Origin: Pseudoduganella violacea
GTDB taxonomy: Bacteria > Pseudomonadota > Gammaproteobacteria > Burkholderiales > Burkholderiaceae_D
Length of the DNA: 64,000 bases
Direction: 5' to 3'
Assembly (NCBI RefSeq): GCF_014191875.1
Contig: NZ_JACHXD010000007.1
Location: 225,271-289,270, forward strand
Below the pieces are notes generated by a model that was given only the letters and a program-made list of their open reading frames with translations, made no database searches and had not been told where the DNA came from. The translations under genes and the position numbers were made by a program. Positions within the stretch are counted from its first letter, which is position 1, and each line of letters opens with the position of its first letter. This document shows positions 55,331-63,910 of this stretch, in pieces.

Positions 55331-55431
55331 GATCTTATAATTAAGATGCTATCGGCAGGCCGATCAGTATGCAAGCGCTTTTGCTGATTTTGCCGGGCCT
55401 TTGCGCCGCCAAATTTTGCTGCAACGCAGCA

Positions 55432-56562
55432 TCACTGCAGCCCGCTACTCGCGCTCTTTTCCTTTACAGCAATCGTTTCCGTTTCCGCCGGCATGGCCTT
55501 CGCCAGTTGTTGAAGTCGCTCATGCCGTTCGGCGCTGGGGAGATTGCCCATGCCTTGCACCGCAGCATAGAATGCCTTCATGTTTTTTTCGCGCGCCAGC
55601 AGGGCGCGAAATCCTGGCAGGAAATCATTATAGGTTGCAACAGAGCTCAGGTGGGCATTTGTCAACGGCTCGGCAAACCAGCGGTCGTAGCCGGCGTAAC
55701 CGCCCCAGTCGGCTTTCAAGACCTGGTATTCGGCCTTCAGGGCGGCGAAGATGCGCGCCTTCTCCTCGCGCTTTTTCTTGACGCCGGCCTTGCTTGCGTA
55801 ATTCGTCGCCAGCATTTGGCGATGGCGCACCAGCAGGGCGAGGAATTGCTGACGGCGCGCGTTGTAACGCACATAGGCTTCACGCATCGGTTCGGTGCCA
55901 TACAGCTCCAGCCAGCGGTTCACGCCGGCCTCCTCCACCGCCGTGGCAAAGGCTTCATTGAATTTGGAATCGCCCTGCACGTAGACCAACTGGTGCGCCA
56001 GCTCGTGGAACAGCATGCGCGCCAGTTCGGCGTCGGAGTTATTGATGAAGGTGGAGAGCAGCGGATCGCTGAACCAGCCCAGGGTCGAATAGGCGGGCAC
56101 GCCGCCCACCTGCACGTCGTTGCCCTCGGCGCGCAGTTCATCGGCATAGGCTTGCGCATCTTCCTTGCTGTAATAGCCACGGTAGCTGACGCAGCCGGCA
56201 ATCGGGAAGCACCACTGGATCGGACGCAACGAAAGTTCGGGCGTAGCCACCACGTTCCACAGCACGAAGGGGCGTTTGAGCGAGGCGTAATTGGTATAGC
56301 TGGCATTATCCGGCAAACCCAGTTCGCGCACGGCGAAGCGGCGGATCAGGCGCGCCTTTTCCAGGCGCGCCTTGAGCTTGGGATCGGTGGCGGGATCGCC
56401 CAGCCAGTCGTCGATGGGGCGGGCGTCGGACCACAGCGCATATTGGCCCTGGGCCGCCTGGAAGTAATATTTAAACTGGGCGCAGCCCGCCAGCAGCAAC
56501 GCGCACACGCCCGCCCCAACCCAGTGCCGGGCACGGATTTTCGGACGGGTGATTTTGCGCAT
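55432..56562 (-). CDS. Lipoprotein zinc aminopeptidase (PF10023-like)
   Basis: 376 residues. A lipoprotein signal ends in LLLAGC (Cys near residue 26). The Aminopep family core includes WCFPIAGCVSYRGYYS and an HExxH zinc motif (FHELAHQLVYV, near 187-192) with NEAFATAVEE supplying the third ligand. It is a predicted membrane-anchored periplasmic peptidase. It starts 9 bases after the molybdopterin oxidoreductase stop on the same strand, so the two probably share a transcript. Confidence 0.88.
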   Translation of the reverse strand: MRKITRPKIRARHWVGAGVCALLLAGCAQFKYYFQAAQGQYALWSDARPIDDWLGDPATDPKLKARLEKARLIRRFAVRELGLPDNASYTNYASLKRPFVLWNVVATPELSLRPIQWCFPIAGCVSYRGYYSKEDAQAYADELRAEGNDVQVGGVPAYSTLGWFSDPLLSTFINNSDAELARMLFHELAHQLVYVQGDSKFNEAFATAVEEAGVNRWLELYGTEPMREAYVRYNARRQQFLALLVRHRQMLATNYASKAGVKKKREEKARIFAALKAEYQVLKADWGGYAGYDRWFAEPLTNAHLSSVATYNDFLPGFRALLAREKNMKAFYAAVQGMGNLPSAERHERLQQLAKAMPAETETIAVKEKSASSGLQ

Positions 56563-56571
56563 GACTCACTC

Positions 56572-58647
56572 TCAAGCTGCTTTCTCCACTTGTACCAGTG
56601 TATCGTAAAACGTTGGGGCACGACCCATATCGGTCAGGCGCTGGCTGGTCACCTCGTTGGCGTTCTTGCCGTCCGAGGCCAGCTTCTTCCACCAGATCGA
56701 GAGGCCCACCGCCAGCCCTTTGCGGGCCTTGGGCGTAACGCGCGCTTTGGCGACGAAGGAGCCGCGATCGTTGAAGATGCGCACCATATCGCCATGGTTG
56801 ATGCCGCGTTCAGCGGCGTCTTCCGGATTCAGGTCGAGGTGGGGCTCGCCCTCCGTGGCGCGCAGGCTCTGCACGTTCACGAAACTGGAGTTGAGGAAGT
56901 TGCGCGCCGGCGGAGATATCATCGCCAGCGGGTATTTTGCCGCCAGTTCCGGGTTACTTGCCGCCGATTCGTAGTTTTCAATATAGCCGGGCAGCGGGTC
57001 CAGACCATCTTTGAGCATTGTTTCCGAATAGAACTCGCATTTGCCCGATGGTGTAGCGAAATTGCCATGCGCAAACGGCGCTGCCGGCATGTTCAGTTTT
57101 TGCCAACCCTTGCGCTTGAGCGACTCCCAATCGAAATGGACGGCGCGCGCATCGTTCTTGCGGAAAGCCTTGGCGGCCAGCTCGTCGTCGCTTTCGCGGA
57201 AGCAGGGATCGTCCAGGCCCATGCGCGCGGCCAGCAGGCGGAAGATTTCCGTATTCGGCTTGGCCTCGCCCAACGGCGCGATGGCCGGGTTGTTCGCCAT
57301 CATATACAGGTGGCCGTAGGCGGTGTGGACGTCGGTATGTTCGAGCTGGGTGGTGGCGGGCAGCACGATGTCGGCATAGTCGGCGGTATCGGTCTGGAAA
57401 TGTTCCAGCACCACGGTGAACAGGTCTTCGCGCGCGAAGGCTTCGGCCACTTTCGAGGAATCGGGCGCCACCGCCACCGGATTGGAGTTATAGACGATGA
57501 CGGCGTCCACGCGCGGCCCGAATTCCGCCGAGGCGGGACGCAGCAGATCGTCGCCGATGGTGACCATATTGATGGTGCGGGTCGGCTGTTTGAGCAAATC
57601 GCTGCGCTGCAGGGCCGGCTTGTCGGAAGGGAAAGATCCCGAGGACGAGAGCTGCACCCCGCCAGCCGCGTGGCGCCAGGCGCCGACCAGGGCCGGCAGG
57701 CAGGCGATATTGCGCACCGCCGTGCCGCCGCCGCGCACGCGCTGCACGCCGTAATTCACGCGGATCGCCACCGGCTCGCCGGCCTTGGCCATCTGGCCAT
57801 AGGTGCGCGCCAGTTCCCGCACTTCCGCTTCGGTGATGCCGCAGACGCGCGCCACCCGCTCCGGCGGCCACTCGGCCGCGCGCGCCTTCAGCGGCTCGAA
57901 GCCGATGGTGTGCTCGGCAATATAATCATGGTCGAGCAGGTCTTCGGCGATCAGCACATGCATCATGCCCAGCGCCAGCGCCGCATCGGTGCCGGGCATC
58001 GGCGCGATATGCTGATGGCATTTCTCGGCCGTCAGCGAGCGGTAGGGATCGATGGCGATCAGCTTGGCGCCGTTGCGCTTGGCTTCCTGGGCACGGGTCC
58101 AGAAATGCAGGTTGGAGGCGATCGGATTGCCGCCCCAGATCAGGATCAGCTTGGCATTCTGGAATTGCTCGATATCGGTGCCGATCGAGGCGCCCACCGT
58201 GTAGCGGTAGCCGGTGGCGCCAGCCGTGGCGCAGATCGTGCGGTCGAGCTGGGAAGCGCCGATCGTGTTGAAGAAGCGCATGGCCATGGCCTCGCCCTGG
58301 AGCAAGCCCATGGTGCCAGCATAGCTGTAGGGCAGGATCGCTTCCGGCGCCGTTGCGGCCAGCGGTTTCAGACGGGCGGCGATGGCGTCCAGCGCCTCGT
58401 CCCAGCTGATGCGTTCGAACTTGCCCTCGCCCTTCTTGCCGACGCGGCGCAACGGATACAGCAGGCGATCCGGCGAATAGGTGCGCTCCGTATAGCGCGA
58501 CACCTTGGTGCACAGCACGCCCGCCGTGGTCGGATGCTCGGGATCGCCCTTCACCTCGGTGGCGACGCCGTTCTCGACAGTGACGAGCAGGGCGCAGGTA
58601 TCGGGGCAATCATGCGGGCAGGCGGCCCGGACTTGTGTCGTTGTCAT
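56572..58647 (-). CDS. Molybdopterin-dependent oxidoreductase with N-terminal [4Fe-4S] site
   Basis: 691 residues from the ATG at 58647. An N-terminal iron-sulfur motif (Cys10, Cys14, Cys18, Cys46) is followed by the molybdopterin oxidoreductase domain and a C-terminal dinucleotide-binding domain (~570-690). No Tat signal is seen, so it is cytoplasmic. The Mo ligand is not a clear Cys or Sec; Ser108 in SYAG is a candidate. It resembles the MopB_3-like group of unassigned DMSO-reductase family enzymes. No electron-transfer or chaperone subunit adjoins it; an aminopeptidase lipoprotein gene follows. Confidence 0.88.
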   Translation of the reverse strand: MTTTQVRAACPHDCPDTCALLVTVENGVATEVKGDPEHPTTAGVLCTKVSRYTERTYSPDRLLYPLRRVGKKGEGKFERISWDEALDAIAARLKPLAATAPEAILPYSYAGTMGLLQGEAMAMRFFNTIGASQLDRTICATAGATGYRYTVGASIGTDIEQFQNAKLILIWGGNPIASNLHFWTRAQEAKRNGAKLIAIDPYRSLTAEKCHQHIAPMPGTDAALALGMMHVLIAEDLLDHDYIAEHTIGFEPLKARAAEWPPERVARVCGITEAEVRELARTYGQMAKAGEPVAIRVNYGVQRVRGGGTAVRNIACLPALVGAWRHAAGGVQLSSSGSFPSDKPALQRSDLLKQPTRTINMVTIGDDLLRPASAEFGPRVDAVIVYNSNPVAVAPDSSKVAEAFAREDLFTVVLEHFQTDTADYADIVLPATTQLEHTDVHTAYGHLYMMANNPAIAPLGEAKPNTEIFRLLAARMGLDDPCFRESDDELAAKAFRKNDARAVHFDWESLKRKGWQKLNMPAAPFAHGNFATPSGKCEFYSETMLKDGLDPLPGYIENYESAASNPELAAKYPLAMISPPARNFLNSSFVNVQSLRATEGEPHLDLNPEDAAERGINHGDMVRIFNDRGSFVAKARVTPKARKGLAVGLSIWWKKLASDGKNANEVTSQRLTDMGRAPTFYDTLVQVEKAA

Positions 58648-58826
58648 TGAAAATTCCCGGAAGCAGGTACTTAAACCAGTATCGTAAACGATTCCGCCCT
58701 GCGCCACCTGAAGCTGGCGCGGCGCTCTGGCCTTCCGCTTGCTTCCAGGGCTACAATGGCTGCACCGCTTACTGGCGAACAGCGCCGCACGATGGCGCGC
58801 AAGAGAACAACACTGGAGATAACCAG

Positions 58827-60020
58827 ATGAAACTTGTCGAACCGATTATCGCTTTTCAGTCCGAGCTGCAGCAGATCCGGCGCGATCTGCACGCGCATCC
58901 CGAACTGTGCTACGAAGAACAGCGCACCTCCGACGTGGTGGCCGCCAAGCTCGAAGAATGGGGCATCCCCGTCGTGCGCGGTCTGGGCCAGACCGGCCTG
59001 GTGGGCATCATCAAGCACGGCAGCTCCGGGCGCGCCATCGGCCTGCGCGCCGATATGGACGCCCTGCCCATGCAGGAATTGAACACCTTTCCGCACGCCT
59101 CGCGCCACCCCGGCAAGATGCACGCCTGCGGCCATGACGGCCATATGGCCATGCTGCTGGGCGCGGCCCACCACTTGGCCAGCCACCGCAATTTCGACGG
59201 CACCGTCTACCTGGTGTTCCAGCCCGCCGAAGAAGGCGGCGCCGGCGCGCGCCGCATGATCGAAGACGGCTTGTTCGAACGCTTTCCGATGGACGCGATC
59301 TACGGCATGCACAACTGGCCCGGCGCGGCGGCCGGCACGCTGAGCGTGCGCGCAGGACCGATGATGGCGTCCAGCAATGAGTTCCACGTCACGGTCAAGG
59401 GCAAGGGCGCGCATGCGGCCCAGCCGCACAAGGGCACCGATCCCATCATGATTGCGGTGCAGATCGCGCAAGCCTGGCAGACCATCATCAGCCGCAGCAA
59501 GAGTCCGCTGGACACGGCCGTGCTCTCGCTCACCCAGATCCACGCCGGCAGCGCCACCAATGTGATTCCCGACGAAGCGCGCATGGTCGGCACCGTACGC
59601 ACCTTCACCACGCCGGTGCTGGACATGATCGAGCAGCGCATGCGCCTGCTGGCCGAAAATATCGCCGCCGGCTTCGATGCCGAAGTCGACTTTGTCTTCA
59701 AGCGCAATTATCCGCCCCTGGTCAACCACGCCAGGGAAACCGCCTTCGCCGTCGAAGTCATGCAAGCCGTGGTCGGCCCCGACCGGGTCGATGCCGACGT
59801 CGAACCCACCATGGGCGCAGAAGACTTCGCTTTCTTCCTGCAGAAAAAGCCCGGCTGCTACATCTTCATCGGCAATGGCGACGGCGAGCACCGCGACGGC
59901 GGCCACGGCCTCGGCCCCTGCGTGCTGCACAACGGCAGCTACGACTTCAACGACGGCCTGCTCCCCATCGGCGCCAGCTTCTGGGTCCACCTCGCCGAAA
60001 CCGCCCTGCCCCTCAGCTGA
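58827..60020 (+). CDS. M20 family amidohydrolase (hippurate hydrolase/aminoacylase-like)
   Basis: 397 residues. The di-metal site motifs are present: HACGHDGHMAMLLGAA, QPAEEGGAGARRMIEDGLF, GMHNWPG and the C-terminal PTMGAEDFAFFLQ. The dimerisation domain lies at ~185-295. Members remove acyl groups from N-acyl amino acids; exact substrate unknown. A CTGGAGAT ribosome binding site precedes the ATG at 58827. A REP-like palindrome follows the stop directly. Confidence 0.9.
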   Translation: MKLVEPIIAFQSELQQIRRDLHAHPELCYEEQRTSDVVAAKLEEWGIPVVRGLGQTGLVGIIKHGSSGRAIGLRADMDALPMQELNTFPHASRHPGKMHACGHDGHMAMLLGAAHHLASHRNFDGTVYLVFQPAEEGGAGARRMIEDGLFERFPMDAIYGMHNWPGAAAGTLSVRAGPMMASSNEFHVTVKGKGAHAAQPHKGTDPIMIAVQIAQAWQTIISRSKSPLDTAVLSLTQIHAGSATNVIPDEARMVGTVRTFTTPVLDMIEQRMRLLAENIAAGFDAEVDFVFKRNYPPLVNHARETAFAVEVMQAVVGPDRVDADVEPTMGAEDFAFFLQKKPGCYIFIGNGDGEHRDGGHGLGPCVLHNGSYDFNDGLLPIGASFWVHLAETALPLS

Positions 60021-60070
60021 GCCTGTGTCCACCCTGGTGCCAGGCACCAAGGTGGACACAGACTCAGCTG
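60014..60070. repeat. REP-like palindrome, family A, copy 2
   Basis: Bases 60024-60060 repeat the 37-base palindrome at 6792-6828 with a single mismatched pair. Outer arms CAGCTGAG (60014-60021) and CTCAGCTG (60063-60070) form a further perfect pairing. The left arm includes the amidohydrolase stop codon. It lies between convergent genes. Confidence 0.8.
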
Positions 60071-60079
60071 TTAGCAAGC

Positions 60080-60982
60080 TTATGGTAGGCGATCAGGTAG
60101 GGTGCCGACGCGCTGGCCGGGGTTCAGGCGCTCCAGCCCCAGCAGGGCAGCGGAGTGGTCGGCCTGGGGGCAGACGTCGGCCAGCGCATCGTAGCGTTCG
60201 GTGACCAGGCTGGTCAGCGGTAAGGTCACGCCTGCCGCTGCCGCTGCGGCAAGGATATTGTGCATGTCCTTGATCTGCGTCTTGACCTGGCCGCCCGGGA
60301 TGAAATTCCGTTCCAGCATGCGTTCGCCGTGCACTTCAAGAATGCGACTTTCGGCAAAACCGCCGCGGATCGCCGTCCGCACGGCCGCCGGATCGGCTCC
60401 CGCGGCCTGGGCCAGCAGCAAAGCTTCGGCCACGACGTTCAAAGTGGCGCCCACGATCAGCTGATTGCACAGTTTGGCCACTTGGCCGCTGCCGGCCGGC
60501 CCGACCAGGGTGGCACATCCCATGGCGGCAAACACCGGCGCTGCGCGCTGAAAATCATCTTCGCTGCCGCCCGCCATGATGGCTAACGCACCCGCCTGCG
60601 CACCGCCCACCCCGCCCGATACCGGCGCGTCCAGAAAGCGGCAGCCACGTCCACCGAGCAGCGCATGGAAGGCCTGGGCTTCATCCTGGCGGGTGGAACT
60701 CATATCGATCCATAGGCTGCCGGCCGGTAGTGCGTCCAGCGCAGCGGTCAACACCTGACCCACCACGGCACCGGAGTCAAGCATGGATATCACGATATCG
60801 GCCTGGGCCACGGCATCGCTGAGCAGAAACTCCTGCCATGCGCCCGCCTCGACCAGCGCAGCAGCCTTGGCCGGCGTGCGGTTCCAGACCGTGACGCCAA
60901 AGCCGGCCCCCAGCAAGCGGCGCACCATGGGATCGCCCATCAGGCCGGTGCCAAGGAAAGCCAGGCGCGGTAAAGTCTGCAT
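60080..60982 (-). CDS. 3-hydroxyisobutyrate dehydrogenase-like NAD(P) oxidoreductase
   Basis: 300 residues. An N-terminal Rossmann fold (FLGTGLMGDPMVRRLL) is followed by the signature FLDAPVSGGVGGAQAGALAIMAGG and the catalytic-lysine helix GSGQVAKLCNQLIVG, then the helical domain. This is the beta-hydroxyacid dehydrogenase superfamily (HIBADH, tartronate semialdehyde reductase, GLYR1). The substrate cannot be chosen from sequence. Confidence 0.88.
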   Translation of the reverse strand: MQTLPRLAFLGTGLMGDPMVRRLLGAGFGVTVWNRTPAKAAALVEAGAWQEFLLSDAVAQADIVISMLDSGAVVGQVLTAALDALPAGSLWIDMSSTRQDEAQAFHALLGGRGCRFLDAPVSGGVGGAQAGALAIMAGGSEDDFQRAAPVFAAMGCATLVGPAGSGQVAKLCNQLIVGATLNVVAEALLLAQAAGADPAAVRTAIRGGFAESRILEVHGERMLERNFIPGGQVKTQIKDMHNILAAAAAAGVTLPLTSLVTERYDALADVCPQADHSAALLGLERLNPGQRVGTLPDRLP

Positions 60983-61127
60983 TTTTTAGCTCCAGTTCGA
61001 GATGGTTATCGCCAGATTAACCATTTTGCGGCCTTAATACGCCTTTTAGCTAAGACAGCTACAATATTGAGTATGCCGTATGACTTCAGATACGACAGTA
61101 AAAATGTAACCAAAACGTAGAGAGAAT

Positions 61128-61673
61128 ATGCAAACCAAGACCATCATTGCGGCCGCAGCCGCCCTCCTGGCGATGCAATCGAGCTTCGCTGCAGACAAAC
61201 TGATCGACTCCGTGTACGGCGAATACGCCAGTGCTTCCAAAATCCAGATGGTGCGCGTTGGCGTCACTTCCAACTGGGATAAGCGCTGGTTCGAATCGAA
61301 TGGCAAACAACTCAGCGGTTACTGGGATGCCAGCTTCGGCGCCTGGCGCGGCAAGCAATACCGCAACATCCCTGGCGAGCACCAGAACCTGGTCGACATC
61401 GGCTTCACCCCAGTGTTCCGCTGGGAAAACGCCAACAAAAAAGGCTTCTTCGTCGAAGGCGGCATCGGCGTGCACCTGCTGTCCAAGCTGTACGACAATA
61501 ACGACGACAAACTGTCCACCGCCTTCCAGTTCGGCGACCATATCGGCGTCGGCTATGTGTTCGACAATAAATGGGAAGTGACGGCCAAAGTGCAGCACTA
61601 CTCGAATGGCGGCATCAAAAAGCCGAACAGCGGCGTCGACTACATCATGCTGAAAGCCGCCTACAACTTCTAA
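61128..61673 (+). CDS. pagL: Lipid A 3-O-deacylase PagL
   Basis: 181 residues. A signal peptide (cleavage near SFA-AD) is followed by an eight-strand outer-membrane barrel with alternating pattern and a terminal aromatic residue (YNF). The PagL active-site segment QHYSNGGIKKPN is present, with the catalytic His and Ser. It removes the 3-O acyl chain of lipid A at the cell surface. A GAGAGAA ribosome binding site precedes the ATG and a bidirectional terminator follows. Confidence 0.9.
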   Translation: MQTKTIIAAAAALLAMQSSFAADKLIDSVYGEYASASKIQMVRVGVTSNWDKRWFESNGKQLSGYWDASFGAWRGKQYRNIPGEHQNLVDIGFTPVFRWENANKKGFFVEGGIGVHLLSKLYDNNDDKLSTAFQFGDHIGVGYVFDNKWEVTAKVQHYSNGGIKKPNSGVDYIMLKAAYNF

Positions 61674-61685
61674 GTTCCAGGCACG

Positions 61686-61720
61686 AAAAAAAACCGCTGG
61701 CGCGAACCAGCGGTTTTTTT
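61686..61720. terminator. Bidirectional terminator between pagL and the M4 protease gene
   Basis: ACCGCTGG/CCAGCGGT stem with a 6-base loop, flanked by A8 on the left and T7 on the right. Confidence 0.9.
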
Positions 61721-61733
61721 ACGTCTGCCGTTC

Positions 61734-63464
61734 TTACTCGGCGATATCGGCACCCACATTGATGGCCGCGTAAGCACGCTGCACGGCTTTCGCTTCCGCG
61801 CTATTGGTGCCATACAGCTCCTGCGCAGCCTGCAGCACTTTCAGGCGGGCATTCGCGTAGTTGGTGGAGGCGGTGAATTTGGTGGTCAGCGCCTTGAACC
61901 AGATGCGGTAAGCCTTATCCAGGCCGATGCCGGTCATGGCCAGCGGCGCTTTGGTCAGGTATTTGCTGTAATACTCGCTGCTCGAGCTGGAATTGGAGCC
62001 TTTGGCCAGGAAGTAGAACATGCGGTTGTTCGGGCCGCTGCTGTAATGCACGTTCAGGTTCTTCAGCGTGGAGCTCCAGGCATCCGGGCTCTTGCCATCC
62101 TTGCTCGGTTTCCACAACCAGCGCAGCGGCTGACCGTTCTTCGCGATTTCCTTACCGGTAGCCCAATCGTTGGCGCTTGGCCAAGGCAGGACGTTGCCGG
62201 TGCCGCCGGCACGGGCATAGGCTTCGGTGGCTTCGCCGTTGATGTCGGAAGCCGATTCGTTCAGGCCGCCCGATTCGCCGCTATAGGTCAGGTTGGAGGT
62301 GGCGGCGGTGACGCCGTGACCCATCTCGTGCGCGATCACATCGACGGAAGCGAGCGGTTTGAACATGCTGCCGCCATCACCGATGAACATGCACTTGCAG
62401 GAGTCCATGTAATAGGCGTTGTCGTAGTTGGTATTGGTGTGGACGGCAATCGAAGTGGCCGTGTTATTACCGTTCAGCGAGAGCCAGCCCATGACGTTTT
62501 TCAGCATGTCATAGGTGTTTTTCAGGCCCCACATGGCATCCACGGCAGCGGTCTGGCCATTGGCGTTGGTGGTGCTGCCGCCCGGAATGTAAGCGGCGCC
62601 ATCGCCCCAGATATTGGTGCTATTGGTGTAGATGCTGCCAGCATTGGCGGTGTGGTTGGAGTTGGTGATCGCCATGCCGCCATAGGTGCCACCGGTGCCG
62701 CGCGTGGTATCGAGCAGCTTATAAGTGCTGCCGGACAGCGTGGTTTCCAGCGGCACGGTGCCGCTGTACAGGCTCTTGCCGGTGCCGGCAACGCTCTGCA
62801 TCATATCCCACTGTTTCAGCACCGCGCCGTCGCTGGCGCTGACGATGGTGTTGTAGAAGGCGGGTTTGTCGGCCTTGTCCATGCGCGTCTGTACCAGATA
62901 CGCCAGCTGGTAGCCTTCCACCACGTCTTCCAGGTCGACCGCATTCAGATCTTCCTCGGCTTTGCTTTCGGCGCCAGCCACGCGCGCACTCTTCACCAGC
63001 GGGAAGAGAATCAGCTCTGCAGTCGGTTTCACCAGATGCTCGCCGGCCGGCGCCACGGTGCGCACCACACCAGCGATCGCTTCCTTGGAGGACAGCACAG
63101 GCGTCACGTCCAGACGCTTGCCGGCGACGGCGTTGCGGCGCTCATCGATGGTTTCGCTGACGATATTGCCGCCGTCATCGGTCACGACCACCGACTCCGA
63201 TTCAAAAATGCGCACACCTTTGTAGGTATGGTTCAGGCGGGTAATCGCCGTGCCTTTGACGCCAGGGTGCTGCTGAATGATGGCGTAGCCGTGGTCGGCA
63301 TCCAGGCCATGCTTGCTGCGCTCGCCGTTCAGGGTGCTGAGCAGGCGGGCATTTTCTTGAGGGGAAAAGACGGCTTTTTCAGCCATCACATGATCGGAGG
63401 AAGCGGCGGCCTGGCCTGCGAGTACCAGAACAGCGGCGGCGATCAGAGTCTTGCGAAGTCCCAT
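61734..63464 (-). CDS. Secreted M4 (thermolysin-like) metallopeptidase
   Basis: 576 residues. Signal peptide at ~1-21 (GQAAA), then an FTP/PepSY propeptide (~35-190), then the M4 catalytic domain. Zinc motif HEMGH (near residue 378) and the downstream ligand and structural motif GGLNESASDINGE are intact. The C-terminal helical domain ends in a region typical of the family, with the catalytic His in NVHYSSGPNNRMFY. It should be exported and autoprocessed to an extracellular or periplasmic endopeptidase. Confidence 0.93.
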   Translation of the reverse strand: MGLRKTLIAAAVLVLAGQAAASSDHVMAEKAVFSPQENARLLSTLNGERSKHGLDADHGYAIIQQHPGVKGTAITRLNHTYKGVRIFESESVVVTDDGGNIVSETIDERRNAVAGKRLDVTPVLSSKEAIAGVVRTVAPAGEHLVKPTAELILFPLVKSARVAGAESKAEEDLNAVDLEDVVEGYQLAYLVQTRMDKADKPAFYNTIVSASDGAVLKQWDMMQSVAGTGKSLYSGTVPLETTLSGSTYKLLDTTRGTGGTYGGMAITNSNHTANAGSIYTNSTNIWGDGAAYIPGGSTTNANGQTAAVDAMWGLKNTYDMLKNVMGWLSLNGNNTATSIAVHTNTNYDNAYYMDSCKCMFIGDGGSMFKPLASVDVIAHEMGHGVTAATSNLTYSGESGGLNESASDINGEATEAYARAGGTGNVLPWPSANDWATGKEIAKNGQPLRWLWKPSKDGKSPDAWSSTLKNLNVHYSSGPNNRMFYFLAKGSNSSSSSEYYSKYLTKAPLAMTGIGLDKAYRIWFKALTTKFTASTNYANARLKVLQAAQELYGTNSAEAKAVQRAYAAINVGADIAE

Positions 63465-63630
63465 GTAATCTCCCTAGTCTGAAATTTTATTCGGCCAATG
63501 GCGGGCTGCCACCGGATGAACGAGACACTAGCGAGATCAGGATAGCGAAGTCAAAAAACTTGCCAAATGAGACAAAACAATAAACCGCTGTTTAATTTAT
63601 AACAGCGTCAAAAGAAGCGCAGAAAACGAA

Positions 63631-63658
63631 AAAGCCCGCTAGATCACTAGCGGGCTTT
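63631..63658 (-). terminator. Terminator of the rRNA operon
   Basis: A 12-bp stem (AAAGCCCGCTAG/CTAGCGGGCTTT, loop ATCA) lies 13 bases beyond the 5S gene, with an A tract on the left giving a U tract on the minus strand. The 63465-63630 stretch between the M4 gene and this terminator is AT-rich and holds the M4 promoter region; no gene is seen there. Confidence 0.85.
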
Positions 63659-63671
63659 CTCTTTATAACTA

Positions 63672-63785
63672 GCCTGACGATAACCTACTTTCACACTGGT
63701 TGCAGCACTATCATCGGCGCAAAGTCGTTTCACGGTCCTGTTCGGGATGGGAAGGGGTGGGACCGACTTGCTATGGTCATCAGGC
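63672..63785 (-). rRNA. rrf: 5S ribosomal RNA
   Basis: About 114 bases. The complementary ends GCCTGATGACC and GTTATCGTCAGGC form helix I, and the conserved internal CCCATCCCGAACAG and GCGCCGATGATAGTG segments are present. Exact ends are uncertain by one or two bases. Confidence 0.95.
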
Positions 63786-63910
63786 ATAACTTGTACGAGC
63801 ATCGCGTTACGTTCCGCGCTGCCCTGAATCTGGAAGCAGTATTATAAAGATTTTTGTAGCGATTGTCTATCAACAATAACGAGTACTTCGCTATAACCAA
63901 TCAATGTTAT
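63786..63910 (-). other. 23S-5S internal transcribed spacer
   Basis: About 125 AT-rich bases between the 23S 3' end and 5S, with no tRNA gene. Confidence 0.7.

Noticed and set aside
55369..58650. A 1093-codon open frame on the plus strand opposite the aminopeptidase and molybdopterin genes; similar long frames at 29076-32237, 14194-16404 and 1559-3676
   Set aside because: They are antisense to clear protein families, are His/Arg/Gln-rich without domains, and arise from strong third-position GC bias. None has a convincing start.
61060..61065. TACAAT upstream of pagL as its promoter
   Set aside because: No acceptable -35 hexamer at normal spacing; left out of the features.
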